From: Gnetum montanum
Lineage: Eukaryota; Streptophyta; Gnetopsida; Gnetales; Gnetaceae
Assembly (NCBI GenBank): GCA_015680685.1
Contig: MNCI01008930.1
Location: 825,716-878,820 of the forward strand
Reading direction: 5' to 3'
Length of the DNA: 53,105 nt
Position numbers and translations under genes: made by a program. The notes under the pieces were generated by a model, which saw only the letters and a list, made by a program, of their open reading frames with translations, was not told the DNA's origin and searched no databases. The number at the start of each line of letters is the position of its first letter. The first letter of the stretch is position 1. Shown here piece after piece: positions 32,483-43,389 of this stretch.

Positions 32483-32895
32483 AATTCATTTTGTTTTAAA
32501 CATGTGCTATATAGGCATAGTGAAAATCCTTAACATCATTGGACAAACCCTAAGATTAAAATCATTCTAAAATTAAATATAATAATTTAAGCATACTTAT
32601 ATCTTATTCTAATTGCAAAATGTATTTTTCTCACAAGCGTGATGATACTAAACCACTAGTGCCTCAAGAATGCAGGCTGGTATATACTCATCTAGATGAG
32701 TATGTGCCTAACTTCATCTTCATCCTACATCAAAATGAATAATTGTAGTAGAGAGATATGGAGGGAAACATTGTAATGCCTCTTGATTGATCTATGCCTT
32801 TGATGTTACTCAAAACTCTTAGGAGGTTAGGCATCTAGGATCTTCAAGAAGAGTACGTTGTGCATGATCATGACTACCAGGACTATCATCCCACT
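32483..32895 (+). pseudogene. Leader and start of gag of element G
   Basis: About 140 bp of leader, then an ATG at 32622 opening about 40 codons (MYFSHKRDDTKPLVPQECRL ... FILHQNE) with stops after it and a continuing frame to HDHDYQDY near 32870. It ends where the LTR of element B begins (32896), so B inserted here and the rest of G lies beyond B, outside the window. I do not recognise this N-terminal piece. Confidence 0.4.
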
Positions 32896-33334
32896 TGCGA
32901 TGACCAAAAACATCGGTGGATGGAACATTGAGAGGTTAGTAGGCATATAGCCTAACCTTGAGTCCATGCAAGGGCCATGTTGGAAAATAGAGATAGGGTG
33001 CCCTAAATGACCTTGTTGATCAAACAGGGACTTACGAGGTGTTAAGAAGATCATGTGTGAGAGGGGTTTAAGTAGTGTTACATGCGGGCATCAAGGCTGA
33101 CTAAGCTAGAGTGTAGCAAGGTGTCCTAGCCTGAGAATAGTGATGCAAACATGAAAATATGTATGAAACAGTGAGAAAATTCAAGTGTCATGCTAAATAC
33201 CAAAGAAACATTCTTGAGAAATGCAGTAGAACTTGAGAACAAAAGTGCACAACCCCAAATGGGGGAGCATAGCTATTGCAGGAAAAGAGGTGAAAAAGGT
33301 ACACAGTGTACAGGCAAGCATAGAGGTAGCATAT
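32896..33334 (-). mobile_element. B 3' LTR, distal (U5) part
   Basis: Aligns reversed with 15180-15481 of the A LTR: TTGGGGTTGTGCACTTT (33262-33246, minus), then GGCCCTTGCATGGACTC and the end GATGTTTTTGGTCATCGCA at 32896. It joins the rest of the LTR at 39952 when F is removed; LTR length is then about 1.9 kb, close to A. Confidence 0.7.
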
Positions 33335-34357
33335 TTTTGATGTCAACAGTCCCACGCTCTCATGGGGCCATGATTATCAACATCTCTATTTCTCTCTCTT
33401 AATAACCACCATAAAAATCATGTGAGTAGTGGGCATTTAAACTATTAGGTGGTGGTCATTAATGGTGATGGTTATAGACATTAGTGGTAAATGTTTTAGA
33501 AGTTACAGCAGTTACAACCATTAATGATGGTAGTTACAGTCATTAGTAGCGGACGTTTCAGAAGTTATGATGGTTACAGACATAAGTGGGTACTTAATTG
33601 AAGAATGTGGGTGTTATTACACAAGAAGTGGTGGTGGTTTCTATAGTAGTTACATGAAATGTAGACATCATTATGGATGGTTTTAGCAACTATAAAATGG
33701 AGTCTAGAGGGGGGCTCTTCAGATGAATGGAGGGAGTCCCAAAATAGGCTCTGGCTATCAGTCTGGAGGAGCAGCTTCCTCTCCACTAAGCAATAGTTTC
33801 CTCTTTTCTATACAAGCTTCTAGTTGACCTTCAAGGAGGGTCCAAGGTAGGAGCTAGTGGCTCAAAATCAGATCCTTGCAAGTCTTCTTGATGATGGCAA
33901 GAGCTTGTCTCGGTGGTGCAGATGTGGATGGATGATCTTCCTCTCTACGGCAATGCACAAAAGGTGGTAGATGGTGGTAGGCTTTAAGAACTGCAATTGT
34001 TTCCCTGTGTAGACTACGGGGGGTAGTCTTTGTTTTTTTTTCTCTCTCTCTCTTCCTTTCTCATGGAGATCTTAGTCCTCTTTCCTAGCAGTGGATACCA
34101 TCGGTAGTAATAGACCAGTAGATTCAATCAAACCAAGGAAAATTCAATTTTTTTAATTACTTATTATATTGAAGATAATTATTTAATTTAAATTCTAGAT
34201 TTCTTTCTAGTTTATTATTTGCAAAAGGCCACGTAGCCCTCTCCAACTAAGACTATTCTTGAGTTTTCATACCCATACAGGAGGTGCCCTAGGCAATAGT
34301 CTCCTAAAATGAGTTTTCTTTCCTAGTTTTGCTGTGACCAAAATTTATGCATCAACT
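33335..34357 (+). mobile_element. 5' LTR of element F
   Basis: TTTTGATGTCAAC (TG start mutated) to TTATGCATCAACT. TATA box TATAAAATGG at 33691-33700. Direct copy of 38923-39951 with many transitions, so the insertion is old. The U3 holds two related units of about 80 bp (CATTAGTGG...GTTTTAGAAGTTA and CATTAGTAG...GTTTCAGAAGTTA, 33478-33585). Confidence 0.85.
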
Positions 34358-34363
34358 CCTTTT

Positions 34364-34378
34364 TGGCGCTAGGAGGGA
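34364..34378 (+). promoter_or_regulatory. Primer-binding site of element F
   Basis: TGGCGCTAGGAGGGA begins a few bases after the LTR end; it has the TGGCGC start common in plant gypsy PBS. The leader 34379-35019 is T-rich, with an (AT)n run at 34881-34906, and holds no ORF. Confidence 0.6.
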
Positions 34379-35019
34379 CTTTCTCCTATCTTTTTTTTAT
34401 CATCTTTTCTTGTCATTTTTCTAGCCATTGTTATCTCATTTTCTGAAATATCTATTTTTTGTCCTTTTCTAGTCCCTATTCTATTTTTATTCCCTGAAAA
34501 TTTCATTTTTCTTGTTTCAAAATTGTTTTATTTAAAATTTATGTTTTTAGCCATTGCCTTGAAAGATCTTTTTAAAGAATTTTCGAGCCCTTTATTTCCT
34601 GTTCTCAAAAGTTCATTTTTTGAAAAATTTTGGGTCTCATCACCCATTTTTCTTTAATCTTTTTTTTTGTTGTGTTGTTTTCTTTTTTTTTTTTAAATCC
34701 TTGTTTTCCAGTCTCATTTTTGAATTTGTGTTTTAGCGGTCCTTACCATAGTCCTAGGTTAGCTAAGGTGGTTTTATTTGATTATGCAATTTTAAGTTTA
34801 TTTTTCTAAAATCTTGCATTTTCTTGTTTCCCTTTTTAATTTTATAAGTATTGTAATTTTATACATTTATTTTTATTTTCAATATATATATATATATATA
34901 TATATTTAAAAATAGCATATTTTAGTTTTTTAACCAAAAAATTATTATTTCAATATTTTCTTTTCTTTTATGCAATTTTATAGTTTTATTCTACTAACTA
35001 CATTTTAAAGTTTTGTTTT

Positions 35020-36492
35020 ATGAGTGAACTTCCCTTTGCTTCTAACCAACTAATTACCTGTGTCTTTGCATTAAGGAAACAACAAGCCTCACATTTTCCA
35101 AGTTTTATTCCTAGGAGAGCCCAAACTAGGATTGCAGCCAATCAACCCTCGGATCCCTTGGTCAATAACCCCTTTAACTTTACTAACTACCACAACATCC
35201 CAAAATCACTTCAAAACATAAATTTGTTCTATGATCCTACAAACCCTACTAGTGATGCCCACCAACATGTACAATGCTTCGAAACCTTACTTGGGATCTA
35301 CAACATCATCCAAAATGATGTGGCATGTAGGGTATTTGTGACAACCTTTAGAACCAAAGCAACCCAATGGTTTCTAATGCTCCCTAATGCCTCCATTAAC
35401 TCATGGTAGGATTTCAAAAATAAGTTTTTAACTCAGTTTGACAAATTCAGAAGCCTTGCCATAGCATCTAACAACTTCACCAACTTAAGAAAGCTACCTA
35501 GGGAAAATGTTAGGGATTGCAATCTAAGATTTCTTTACTAGCTTGCCTATGTGCTAAGTGAGATGCATCCACAACCTAATGTTATCCTCAACTTTTACCT
35601 CTCTACCATCAACCCATTCTTCACCTATGCTATCAAATTGGATCCTAAGATAATAGAAATACATGAAGTAATGGCTAAAGCTATGGAGCTAGAACAAATT
35701 ACCCTTATGAACAACATTCAAACCCAGTTTGGAATGATGAGCATTAGCAATCCTATGCAACATAGTCCTCTACCTCTACCAACTTTCCTAATGATCAACA
35801 CCATATTTCAAACTCTCGTTCCCCTTCAAATGAGTCAACCTATAAATAGCTATTTTTAAGGTTCCACATTTTCTTCATTCCTACCATCTAACACTGGTTG
35901 AAATGAGGATCAATCAAAGGCCTTAATTCAGTCCATCATAAACCCAAACGAGGTACCTAATCCTATTGAACCCACAACTCAAGCTCAAGATCAAATAACC
36001 TAGATATTAACTTCACTTCAAAAAATTTCCAACAAAGTAATTGAATCAAAGTGAAACAACAACAAGGGTCCTATACAACTAGAAAAGCCTAGTTCATTAG
36101 TCAATGATAATTATTGATGCCTCCATAACACTAGGAAACATTCTGAGAAGACTTGTTCCCAATTTTTAGCATTGTATGGCAACAACACCCAAGGTCAACA
36201 AAATGGGAAACCCCATGTTATGGTTCTTAATGTACCTCATCAAATATAAAATGAAGATGTTTCCTCATTGAAGCAAGTTATGGTAAGCAACCCCAACCCA
36301 CATAATGCTCGCTACTATAAAATTATTGACATCATGAACAACCCACAACAACAAACTAGGAATGACCCTTACACTCCAAACAAAAGAGCTCCTAGTCAAA
36401 GTAACACAAATACTCAAACTAGGTCATCCCAAAAAAACACCCCACAACGATCAAACCAAACTTCTATACTTAGAAGAACTATGCCTCAATAA
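35020..36492 (+). pseudogene. Gag of element F
   Basis: ATG at 35020 begins MSELPFASNQ. The retrotransposon Gag core is clear: FYDPTNPTSDAHQHVQCFET (35227), ATQWFLMLPNASINSW (35359), a stop at 35407, FKNKFLTQFDKFRSL (35413) and LRKLPRENVRDCNLRFL (35485). Open pieces 35551-35859 and 36268-36492 continue the protein. A Cys/His cluster near 36117 (CLHNTRKHSEKTC) is the zinc finger, with a stop just before it. The tail is Asn/Gln/Pro-rich. Gag packages RNA in the particle. Three to six stops inactivate it. Confidence 0.8.
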
Positions 36493-37170
36493 GAAGCTAA
36501 ATATAAACAAGAGGCTTACAATCTAGTTGAGGATTTGAAGAAAATTAAAACTAACATCTCAATGTATGACCTTTCACAATTTAACGAAATGAAAGAGATG
36601 GTTCAAGAAATAGTTCATAAACCAGAAACCAATAAATGAAAATCCCCAACCCCTAAAAGGAAAGTTCACTTCACTGAAAGTCCTAACACATTATCAGTAC
36701 AAAATGTAAAAAATTCCATGATGAGAAAGAAAGAGCAACCTCCTTTCCTAACAACTCTAATTATTTTAGGAAATAATGTTCACAATTGTTTGATGGATTC
36801 TAGAGAAACTATTAGTGTAATGCCACTTGAGGTATGTAAGACTCTAGGAGCATAAATGATACCACAAAGAAAAAATGTGATTCAACTTAATGGATCTAAC
36901 GTACTTGTAGTAGGATCATTAAAAGGAGTGAAAGTGCAGCTTAAACAATAGCCTATATTCACATGTTAGACAGATATCCTAGTAGTTAACATGTTTCCCA
37001 CCTATGGTGTGCTCCTATCTAGGACTTTTGGAACCAAGTTTGAGGGCTTCTTTAGGTTAGATTTCTCAGAGCTATTAATCCAAATCAAAGGAAACTTTTA
37101 GTACATGAGTATACCTGGAGAACCATTCTACAAACAAGTAATTACAACCTTGGATTAAAAAAATAAATCT
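36493..37170 (+). pseudogene. Protease of element F
   Basis: Basic linker KSPTPKRKVHFTESPNTL (36640), then PPFLTTLIILGNNVHNC (36741) and the active site LMDSRETISVMPLEVC (36790). The expected DSG(A/S) reads DSRE, Gly to Arg (GGA to AGA). NMFPTYGVLLSRTFGTKF (36990) corresponds to the (I/L)LGR block. Stops at expected Gln codons. A further acidic segment runs to 37390. Inactive. Confidence 0.7.
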
Positions 37171-37398
37171 TTGGAAGATTGAGACACTAAACTATATGTT
37201 GGGGTTATTGAGGTTAAGCATAGTGAACATGTTGAAAATGACTATGTGAGTGGAACTACAAAAAAAAATCTTGTCTCTCATCTAGATTCTACCCAATCCT
37301 ATCAAGGTTCTAGAGAAGATGAAGAAAGCTATGAAGACACCTTACCTTATCAACAACACGATGGATTTCATCTGAGTAATCCACCACCTTTACGGAAA

Positions 37399-37662
37399 TA
37401 CAAATATATAAATAAGACCCTACCTCTTAAAACATTTGAAGGTGTGCTAAATTTTAACAACACATCCATGGAACATTCTCCTAGAAAGGCTATATTTGCT
37501 GATCCACCAAGACCTAGACCTACCATNAGTTTTAATGGTAGGTCTAGGTCTTGGTGGATCAGCAAATATAGCCTTTCTAGGAGAATGTTCCATGGATGTG
37601 TTGTTAAAATTTAGCACACCTTCAAATGTTTTAAGAGGTAGGGTCTTATTTATATATTTGTA
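37399..37662. other. Assembly join: perfect 128-bp inverted duplication with N at 37527 and N at 37663
   Basis: 37399-37526 and 37535-37662 are exact reverse complements, with an N in the loop and an N at the right end. A perfect palindrome in DNA where the LTRs of the same element differ at many positions cannot be old; an inverted contig end is the simple explanation. It lies where RT, RNase H and most of integrase are missing. Confidence 0.85.
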
Positions 37663-37699
37663 NTTATAGAGAAAATCTTCAAGGTAAGTTATCTCCTAT

Positions 37700-37853
37700 T
37701 TGATCAAGCCCATTCAGAGTTAAAGACATCATTGGCCCCAATGTGTGTAAGGTTATTGATGTGCAAGGACATAAGTTACCTAGAAATTTTAATGCATTCC
37801 ATCTAAAGCATTTCTACTTAGGTGCCCCACATGGACACCTAGTAGATTCTTAG
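37700..37853 (+). pseudogene. Integrase C-terminus of element F
   Basis: FRVKDIIGPNVCKVIDVQGH, then LPRNFNAFHLKHFYL and stop at 37851-37853. This is the typical end of gypsy pol, (Y/V)KL-D-x-(D/E)G-x-x-(L/I)PR-x-x-N-x-x-(H/Y)LK-x-(F/Y)Y. It shows that F once had, or in the real genome has, a full pol. Confidence 0.7.
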
Positions 37854-38476
37854 TTGCATGTTTTCTTCCTCTTTGTCATGAATTTCATTTGTATATAGTT
37901 GCATTTGCATATTTGCTTTGCACTTACATCATTTATTTCTTAACATATTGTTTTTATTTTTTCTTTGCATATGATTTTAATAATCATTATGGTCTTTTGA
38001 GTTACTGGGCATTATGTCACCAGAGCACCATTGAGAATAATGTTGGTATAATGCTTTTTATAATATTTTTTATTACTATTACATAAAATCTCTTTTATAC
38101 TATATATTTCAATAATGCTTTGATTCTCCCCAGTCTTTTTCAATGTTTTAGTTTCTATAATTATGTTGGATTATGAAGCATGAGATTTGTGCTAACTTAT
38201 CATGTAATCATCATGAGCATGTGAGTGTAGGATAGGTGATGTTGGAGAGTGGTTAGCCATAATCACTAGGTGACCTTGGAAAATCCCATTTTCCCTCTCA
38301 TAAGCCCTAGCCCTTAAGTGTGATGATCCATAGTTACCCTATGAATAATGGGGTGAAGTGTGTTCATCTCCACTTAAGAATCCTTAGCCACACAAGATAC
38401 TTGCTATGATGCTATCAAATTGTAATTAAAGGCACATACATGAGGGTTGAATGAAACCATGGGAAAAGTTCTAAAA
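37854..38476 (+). other. 3' non-coding region of element F
   Basis: T-rich and AT-rich DNA without coding signal. The right end (CCATGGGAAAAGTTCTAAAA, 38457-38476) resembles the 3' end of the following SINE-like unit. Confidence 0.5.
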
Positions 38477-38588
38477 GGACCGTGTTCATTGGTAGTGCAG
38501 CTAATTGACCAGACTCAAGTTTGAATTCCTACCTTAAGAATGAAGTACACCATGGGCAAAGTTTTCTCAAAAAAAAAAAAAAAAAAAA
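38477..38588 (+). mobile_element. SINE-like unit 1 (tRNA-like head, A20 tail)
   Basis: GGACCGTGTTCATTGGTAGT begins it; TTGGTAGTGCAG resembles a tRNA D-arm/A box, and AGTTTGAATTCC (38518-38529) resembles the B box GGTTCGANTCC with a C-to-T change and one extra T. The spacing of about 30 bp fits. It ends CCATGGGCAAAGTTTTCTC and 20 A (38569-38588). Small, non-coding, poly(A)-ended: a tRNA-derived SINE is likely, not proven. Confidence 0.45.
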
Positions 38589-38598
38589 GAAGGAACAA

Positions 38599-38696
38599 GG
38601 CTGTGTTCATTGGCAGTGTAATAAGTTCTTAAGTGTGATGGGGTTTGGTAGCTATCCTAACCTCAACCTCAATTTCCCATTTTTTTCAAAAAAAAA
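38599..38696 (+). mobile_element. SINE-like unit 2 (degenerate)
   Basis: GGCTGTGTTCATTGGCAGTG repeats the head of unit 1, and the unit ends in nine A (38688-38696). The middle is only loosely similar. Together with the tail-like sequence before 38477 it suggests a small tandem array. A further A run lies at 38746-38754; an isolated N is at 38854. Confidence 0.4.
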
Positions 38697-38910
38697 GAAA
38701 GAAAGTCAAATAAGCCCTTTTTCATCCATTTTCTTTCTCAATGTCAAAAAAAAAGTTCCAAGGAAAAATCTGAATGTTTTGGCTAGCCACAATCTAATAT
38801 GAGCTTCTCCTTATTAAGTTTAGTATGGATCTTGTGCTCAAAGTAGTCCGCATNGCATCATTTTAAAATTTCTATGGTCTTGTTCCTTGCATTGGCATGA
38901 AATTAAATGT

Positions 38911-38922
38911 TTGGGGACTAAG
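38911..38922 (+). promoter_or_regulatory. Polypurine tract of element F
   Basis: TTGGGGACTAAG stands directly before the 3' LTR start TGTTGATGTCAAC. Confidence 0.7.
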
Positions 38923-39951
38923 TGTTGATGTCAACACTCCCATGCTCTCATGGGGCCATGATTATCAACATCTTTATTTCTCACTCTTAATAACCACATT
39001 AAAGATCATGCGAGTAGTGGGCATTTAAACTATCATGTGGTGGTTATTAATGGTGGTAGTTATGAACATTAGTGGTAAATGTTTTAGAAGTTATAGTGGC
39101 TACAATCATTAATGATGGTGATTATGGTCATTAATAGTAGATGTTTCAGAAGTTACGACAATTACGAACACAAGTGGGCACTTAATTGGAGAATGTGGAT
39201 GTTATCACACAAGATGTTGTGGAGGTTTTTGTAGCTATTACATGAAATGTAAACATCATTATGGATGGTTCCAGAGACTATAAAATGGAGTCTAGAGGAG
39301 GACTCTTCAGATGAATGGAAGGAGTCCCAAAATAGGCTTTGGATATTATTATGGAGGGGCAGCTTCCTCTCCACTAAGCAATAGTTTCCTCTTTTCTTTT
39401 ATTTTCTTTATAGGCTTCTAGTTGATCTTTGAGGAGGGTCCAAGGCAGGAGCCAGTGGCTCAAAATTAGATCCTTATGGGTCTTCTTGGCGACAACAAGA
39501 GCTTGTCTTAGTGGTGTAGACATGGATGGATGATCTTCCTCTCTATGTTGGTGCACAAAAGGTGGAAGATGGTCGTATGATTTAAGAACTAAAGTTGCTG
39601 CCCTATGCAGACTATGGTGGGTAGCCTCTATTTCTCTCTCTCTCTCTCCCTCTCTCGTGGTGATCGCAGTCTTTCTACCTAGCAATCCATACCATCGGTA
39701 GTCATAGACCAGCAACGTCAATGGGACTCGGGAAAATTTAGTTCTTTTAATTACTTATTGTATTGAAGATAATTATTTAATTTAAATTCTAGATTTCTTT
39801 CTAGTTTGTTATTTGCAAAAGGCCACATAGCCCTCTCTGGCTGAGACTATTCCTAAGTTTCCATACTCATACGAGAGGTACCTTAGGCAATAGTCTCCTA
39901 AAATAAGTTTTCTTTCCCAGTGTTGGTGCAATCAAAATTTATGCATCAACA
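38923..39951 (+). mobile_element. 3' LTR of element F
   Basis: TGTTGATGTCAACA to TTATGCATCAACA; both ends keep the TG...CA and a short inverted repeat (TGTTGATG/CATCAACA). TATA box at 39279-39288. Aligns along its whole length with the 5' LTR; differences are mainly transitions. Confidence 0.85.
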
Positions 39952-41430
39952 CATAGTAGTGTAGTCATAGTCTTTGGGATGTTTAAGATGTGGAACTGAT
40001 AGCTACCATAAGGATTGATCCTACTAGGTTGGTTGTTGTTGTGTTTTGCAGGTACAATGGTGAACTACATTCTGGGATGTGCCAAAGTGCAAAGTGCTAG
40101 GTGTGCTTAGGTGCTCAAGTGTGAGAATGCCAAAAATGCTCAGAATGCCAAAATTCCCAATGCTATTGTCATTTTTCAACACCTAGAATGCTAAACACTG
40201 GGGTATTTATAGGGATAGGGTTAATGCAAAATGCAAATTGGGTGCCATGTGGCATGAGGGTAGATGAAGCTACATTGACCTTGCTACACTTCCATCAAAG
40301 TAAAAAAGTGCTACACTCTAGAGTACTACAATAAATCCTAGAGATTTCTGAACTATGACTACATTGCAACAATTGCATGTGCTAGAGTATGAAGGACTAC
40401 AATGTACTTGTAGATGAAGCAAACATAGTGCAAATTTGAGGCTACACTTTGGGACTACATCATCCCCTCTTTTGAGTAGGGTCAAGGGTAAGAACAAGTT
40501 TGGGGACCAATGGGGATGCAGAAGAGCTACAAATTCTTGATCTTTCTTGCTAGAGAAATGTTGAAGCTAAGATGAAGGCTGACACTAACTTCTGGAGGCC
40601 TTTGAAGGTTGTTAAAGGCTTTTCTTTAGTGTCAAGTTGGCTACACTTTAGAGAATAACACAACACTTAGTCAAATTTTGCAAAATTTTGATGTCCAGCA
40701 CTGGTTATGCTGGCTATGCTCTAAAGCATAGTAAAGCATAGCAGGGATACTTAGCCAAAATTTGACAAAATCTACAGTTTTTTTTAACCTATGCTAGCTA
40801 CACTCTAGGGCATAGTAGGAGAGGCAACCTTTGGAGTTAGAAAATTTTTCAAATGTCTATTGTATGTTGAGCTAGCTTGATAGCTTCTTACCTAACAATT
40901 AGGCAAAAATAGGCATTGAAAAGTATGCTATGTTGGCTATGCTGGGGAGCGTAGCAATCCAAAAGATAGAAAATTTACCAAATTTTTTTTTTTGCATCCC
41001 AAGCAATCCTGACAACTTCTATCTTAATACTTGGGTGAATTCGCCATTGGAACATGTGTTACACTAGCTACACTAGGGAGCGTAGCAAGCATGGCAACCT
41101 AGGAGATAGAAAACCTGCCAAACTATTTCATTCATTCCAAGAAACCTTAACAACTTCTGGCTTGGCACTTGGGCAAACTGGTTATGGAAGTGTGTGCTAT
41201 GTTGGCTACAGTGGGAAGTGTAGCAGGTAGAGAGAGCATAGCATGATACTTAGAAACATTTTCATGTAGCTGTTGTTTACATTTAGAAATTTTTGCAAAA
41301 CAAGCCTTGATGCATGCTATGTTGGCTACATTGGGGAGTCTAGCATCAACACTTAGAAAAATTTTCCAAGTTTGGATACTTAGAAAAATTTGCAGTTGGA
41401 GTGTTGAAGCTTGAAATTGGTGGTGTTTCA
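39952..41430 (-). mobile_element. B 3' LTR, proximal part (U3 and R)
   Basis: Starts on the minus strand with TGAAACACC at 41430 after the PPT (41445-41431). Contains the hairpin array (41350-40690) and a TATA box (CCCTATAAATACCCC, 40211-40204). It is interrupted at 39952 by element F and continues at 33334. Aligns with 13485 onwards of the A LTR. Confidence 0.75.
40690..41350 (-). repeat. Degenerate array of about 130-bp units in the B LTR
   Basis: On the plus strand GCTATGTTGGCTATGCTGGG followed by GAGCGTAGCA recurs at about 40926, 41056, 41195 and 41315 (spacing 120-140 bp), with weaker units near 40700 and 40787. Each contains CTATGCT-type and AGCGTAGC-type arms that can pair. Confidence 0.7.
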
Positions 41431-41445
41431 TTAGCCCCTCTTTGT

Positions 41446-42990
41446 TAACATCTAGAGGACTATCCCAAGAGAAGTTGACAAAGAATACAAAACATCATGA
41501 TAAACAAGACACCAACACTACTTGTCAATGCTTAGTTAGACAATGCTTCATTGTGTTCAGGAGTGCTAAGGACATAAAGTATGGTACAGAGTAGGTTAAG
41601 GATATGGATCAAGGGATAACAAGTGGGATAGATGCTCATTGTACATGTGGCTATGGGATGCAACACCATGATGGCTTGTTGCCAAATCATAATTCCTCCT
41701 TGGAGCATTTGTAAGTGAGTCAACATGTAGAGATGGCTTGCCCCTAAGATTTTGACCTCTTGTTGGAATGCTTGTGAGATGGTCGATCCAGGGTTGGACC
41801 AGTTGTGAAATAGCAACTTTGCTATTTTTTCTTGGGCACTTTTTTTATCCCATTTCTTTTTTCTTATGTATTTTCTCTTCTTCTTTTTTTTTTTTGTTGC
41901 TTTTTTTACTAGAAGATGTTTGTTGCTAGGTGGGATACATGCCACTTAATAGGATTTGTTTAGAGGCAACTACATTGCATCTGTAGCATAGGTGTTTCCT
42001 CCCTGAATGAGTTGTGTTACATCTGCTTGGGATTTGAGTAGCCCACAAAGGCTTCCCATGGGATGAGTTGCATTATGCCTATCATGGGTTCTACAATTGA
42101 CTAAAAGAAGGGTGTCATGTGCATCAAAGATGCTTACAGGGAATGCAAGAAAATGTCAGGTAAAGGGGAAAATGTGAATAAGATATAGTGGGATAATACA
42201 GATGTACAATCTTGAGTAGCTTGGTGAGTTAGAGTGGACACATCAGAGCAGTGTGGTGACTTACCACCATGATGAAACATATCTTTGAACAACTATCTTG
42301 AGGCTTCACCTTAAAATGCAACATAAAGAAAACTAGAAAAATAAGCATACCCTATGAGATGAAAGTGACATCCTGTTTGCAAGGGCACTATAAGGGATGC
42401 AAGTGCTATGTCAATTGCAAGTGCATGTAGTGTCCAAAGTAGGAAGGCCAGTGTGTGCGCAAGTGGTGGCATGCTACAAAAGCTCTAGTAGCCACACCGA
42501 AAGTGAGCACTCAAGTGGTTGAAGGCATTGGCAATGCAAGTGCATGGGAGTTCTTACCAAGGACAAGGGCTAGCAAACAAAATAGATTGGCAAGGGGCTA
42601 ACCTATTGGATGTTCTTCCTAGCCTAGGTAATGGTGAGGGTTGGAGGATGGCAATGCTATCACTAGGCCACAAGACCGCTAGTTCTTTAGGGAGTGATGC
42701 TAATGGTGAGAGCTTTAACCAAGATGACTAGCAATGGTGGCGGTAGCTCTAGAAGGTTAGCAAGATGCCTGAAGGTATCTATGGAAGATCAGCAAGATGT
42801 TGAGGATAGTGACACTACAAATTTTCTAGAGGGCTTTTCCTTGACAACATGAACTTCATTCTGGAATTGCAACCCTGATCCCACCTTGCCCGAGAGGTGT
42901 GGGTAGGCAACAAATTATTCCAAGTATTCACGCTTGCTTGTTTGTAGAACTATGTTTGTTGAACTATGGGTGTTGAACTATGAACCCAAT
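41446..42990 (-). other. 3' non-coding region of element B
   Basis: Aligns with 12012-13469 of element A (CTCTAGAAGGTTAGCAAGAT near 42747; GGAGGAAACAC on the minus strand near 42000; A-rich tract near 41880). The open frames here (for example 41532-41945 minus, 42519-42731 plus) have no counterpart in A and are not credible genes. Confidence 0.6.
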
Positions 42991-42997
42991 TTTAAGT

Positions 42998-43318
42998 CTT
43001 GGTAGATTGCATGCTTTGCTAGTTTAAGGTCCTAGAAAATTGTGAACATAGTTTAAGGTCCTGGCAGACCATGATGCACTAGTTTATAGTAAACTACTAT
43101 GCTAGTTTAAAATTATAGCAGATGACAGATTGCTAGTTTAAGGTCATAGTAGATCATGTTGTGGGTGCTAATTTAATATCATAGGCCTAGGACATTCTGT
43201 GCCAATTTAACATTGTAGTAGACATTCTGTGCCAGTTTAACATTGTAGCAGACATTCTATGCTAGTTTAACATCATAGTAGATTTTCTATGCTAGTTTAA
43301 CATCATAGTGGATGTTTG
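42998..43318 (-). repeat. Minisatellite after pol of element B
   Basis: About ten units with ATGCTAGTTTAACATCATAG or CTAGTTTAAGGTC on the plus strand, the reverse complement of the ACCTTAAACTAG core in A. It follows the integrase end as in A. Confidence 0.85.
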
Positions 43319-43389
43319 CTTACCTTGCTTTGCCATTGATGCAACATTACACACTAGGCATAGTATGGCTTTAGGTACAAGTGGTTGAT

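Larger units (their letters stand above)
33335..39951 (+). mobile_element. Element F: LTR retrotransposon with gag-protease, no RT
   Basis: Two LTRs in direct orientation (33335-34357 and 38923-39951) enclose a PBS, gag, protease, a short piece of integrase C-terminus and a PPT. Flanks CATAT (33330-33334) and CATAG (39952-39956) form a nearly intact 5-bp target duplication. It is inserted in the 3' LTR of B. The region between protease and the last 50 residues of integrase is missing, exactly at two N joins, so the deletion may be an assembly effect. The gag type and PBS indicate Ty3/gypsy. Confidence 0.85.

Noticed and set aside
37368-37614. ORFs across the inverted duplication
   Set aside because: They contain X at the N and run through an assembly artefact.
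38477-38588. Functional tRNA gene
   Set aside because: The tRNA-like head has no complete cloverleaf; a poly(A)-ended SINE fits better.
41532-41945. Minus-strand ORF of 137 codons, Lys-rich start
   Set aside because: In the 3' non-coding region of B; the Lys run comes from an A-rich tract, and A has no corresponding ORF.
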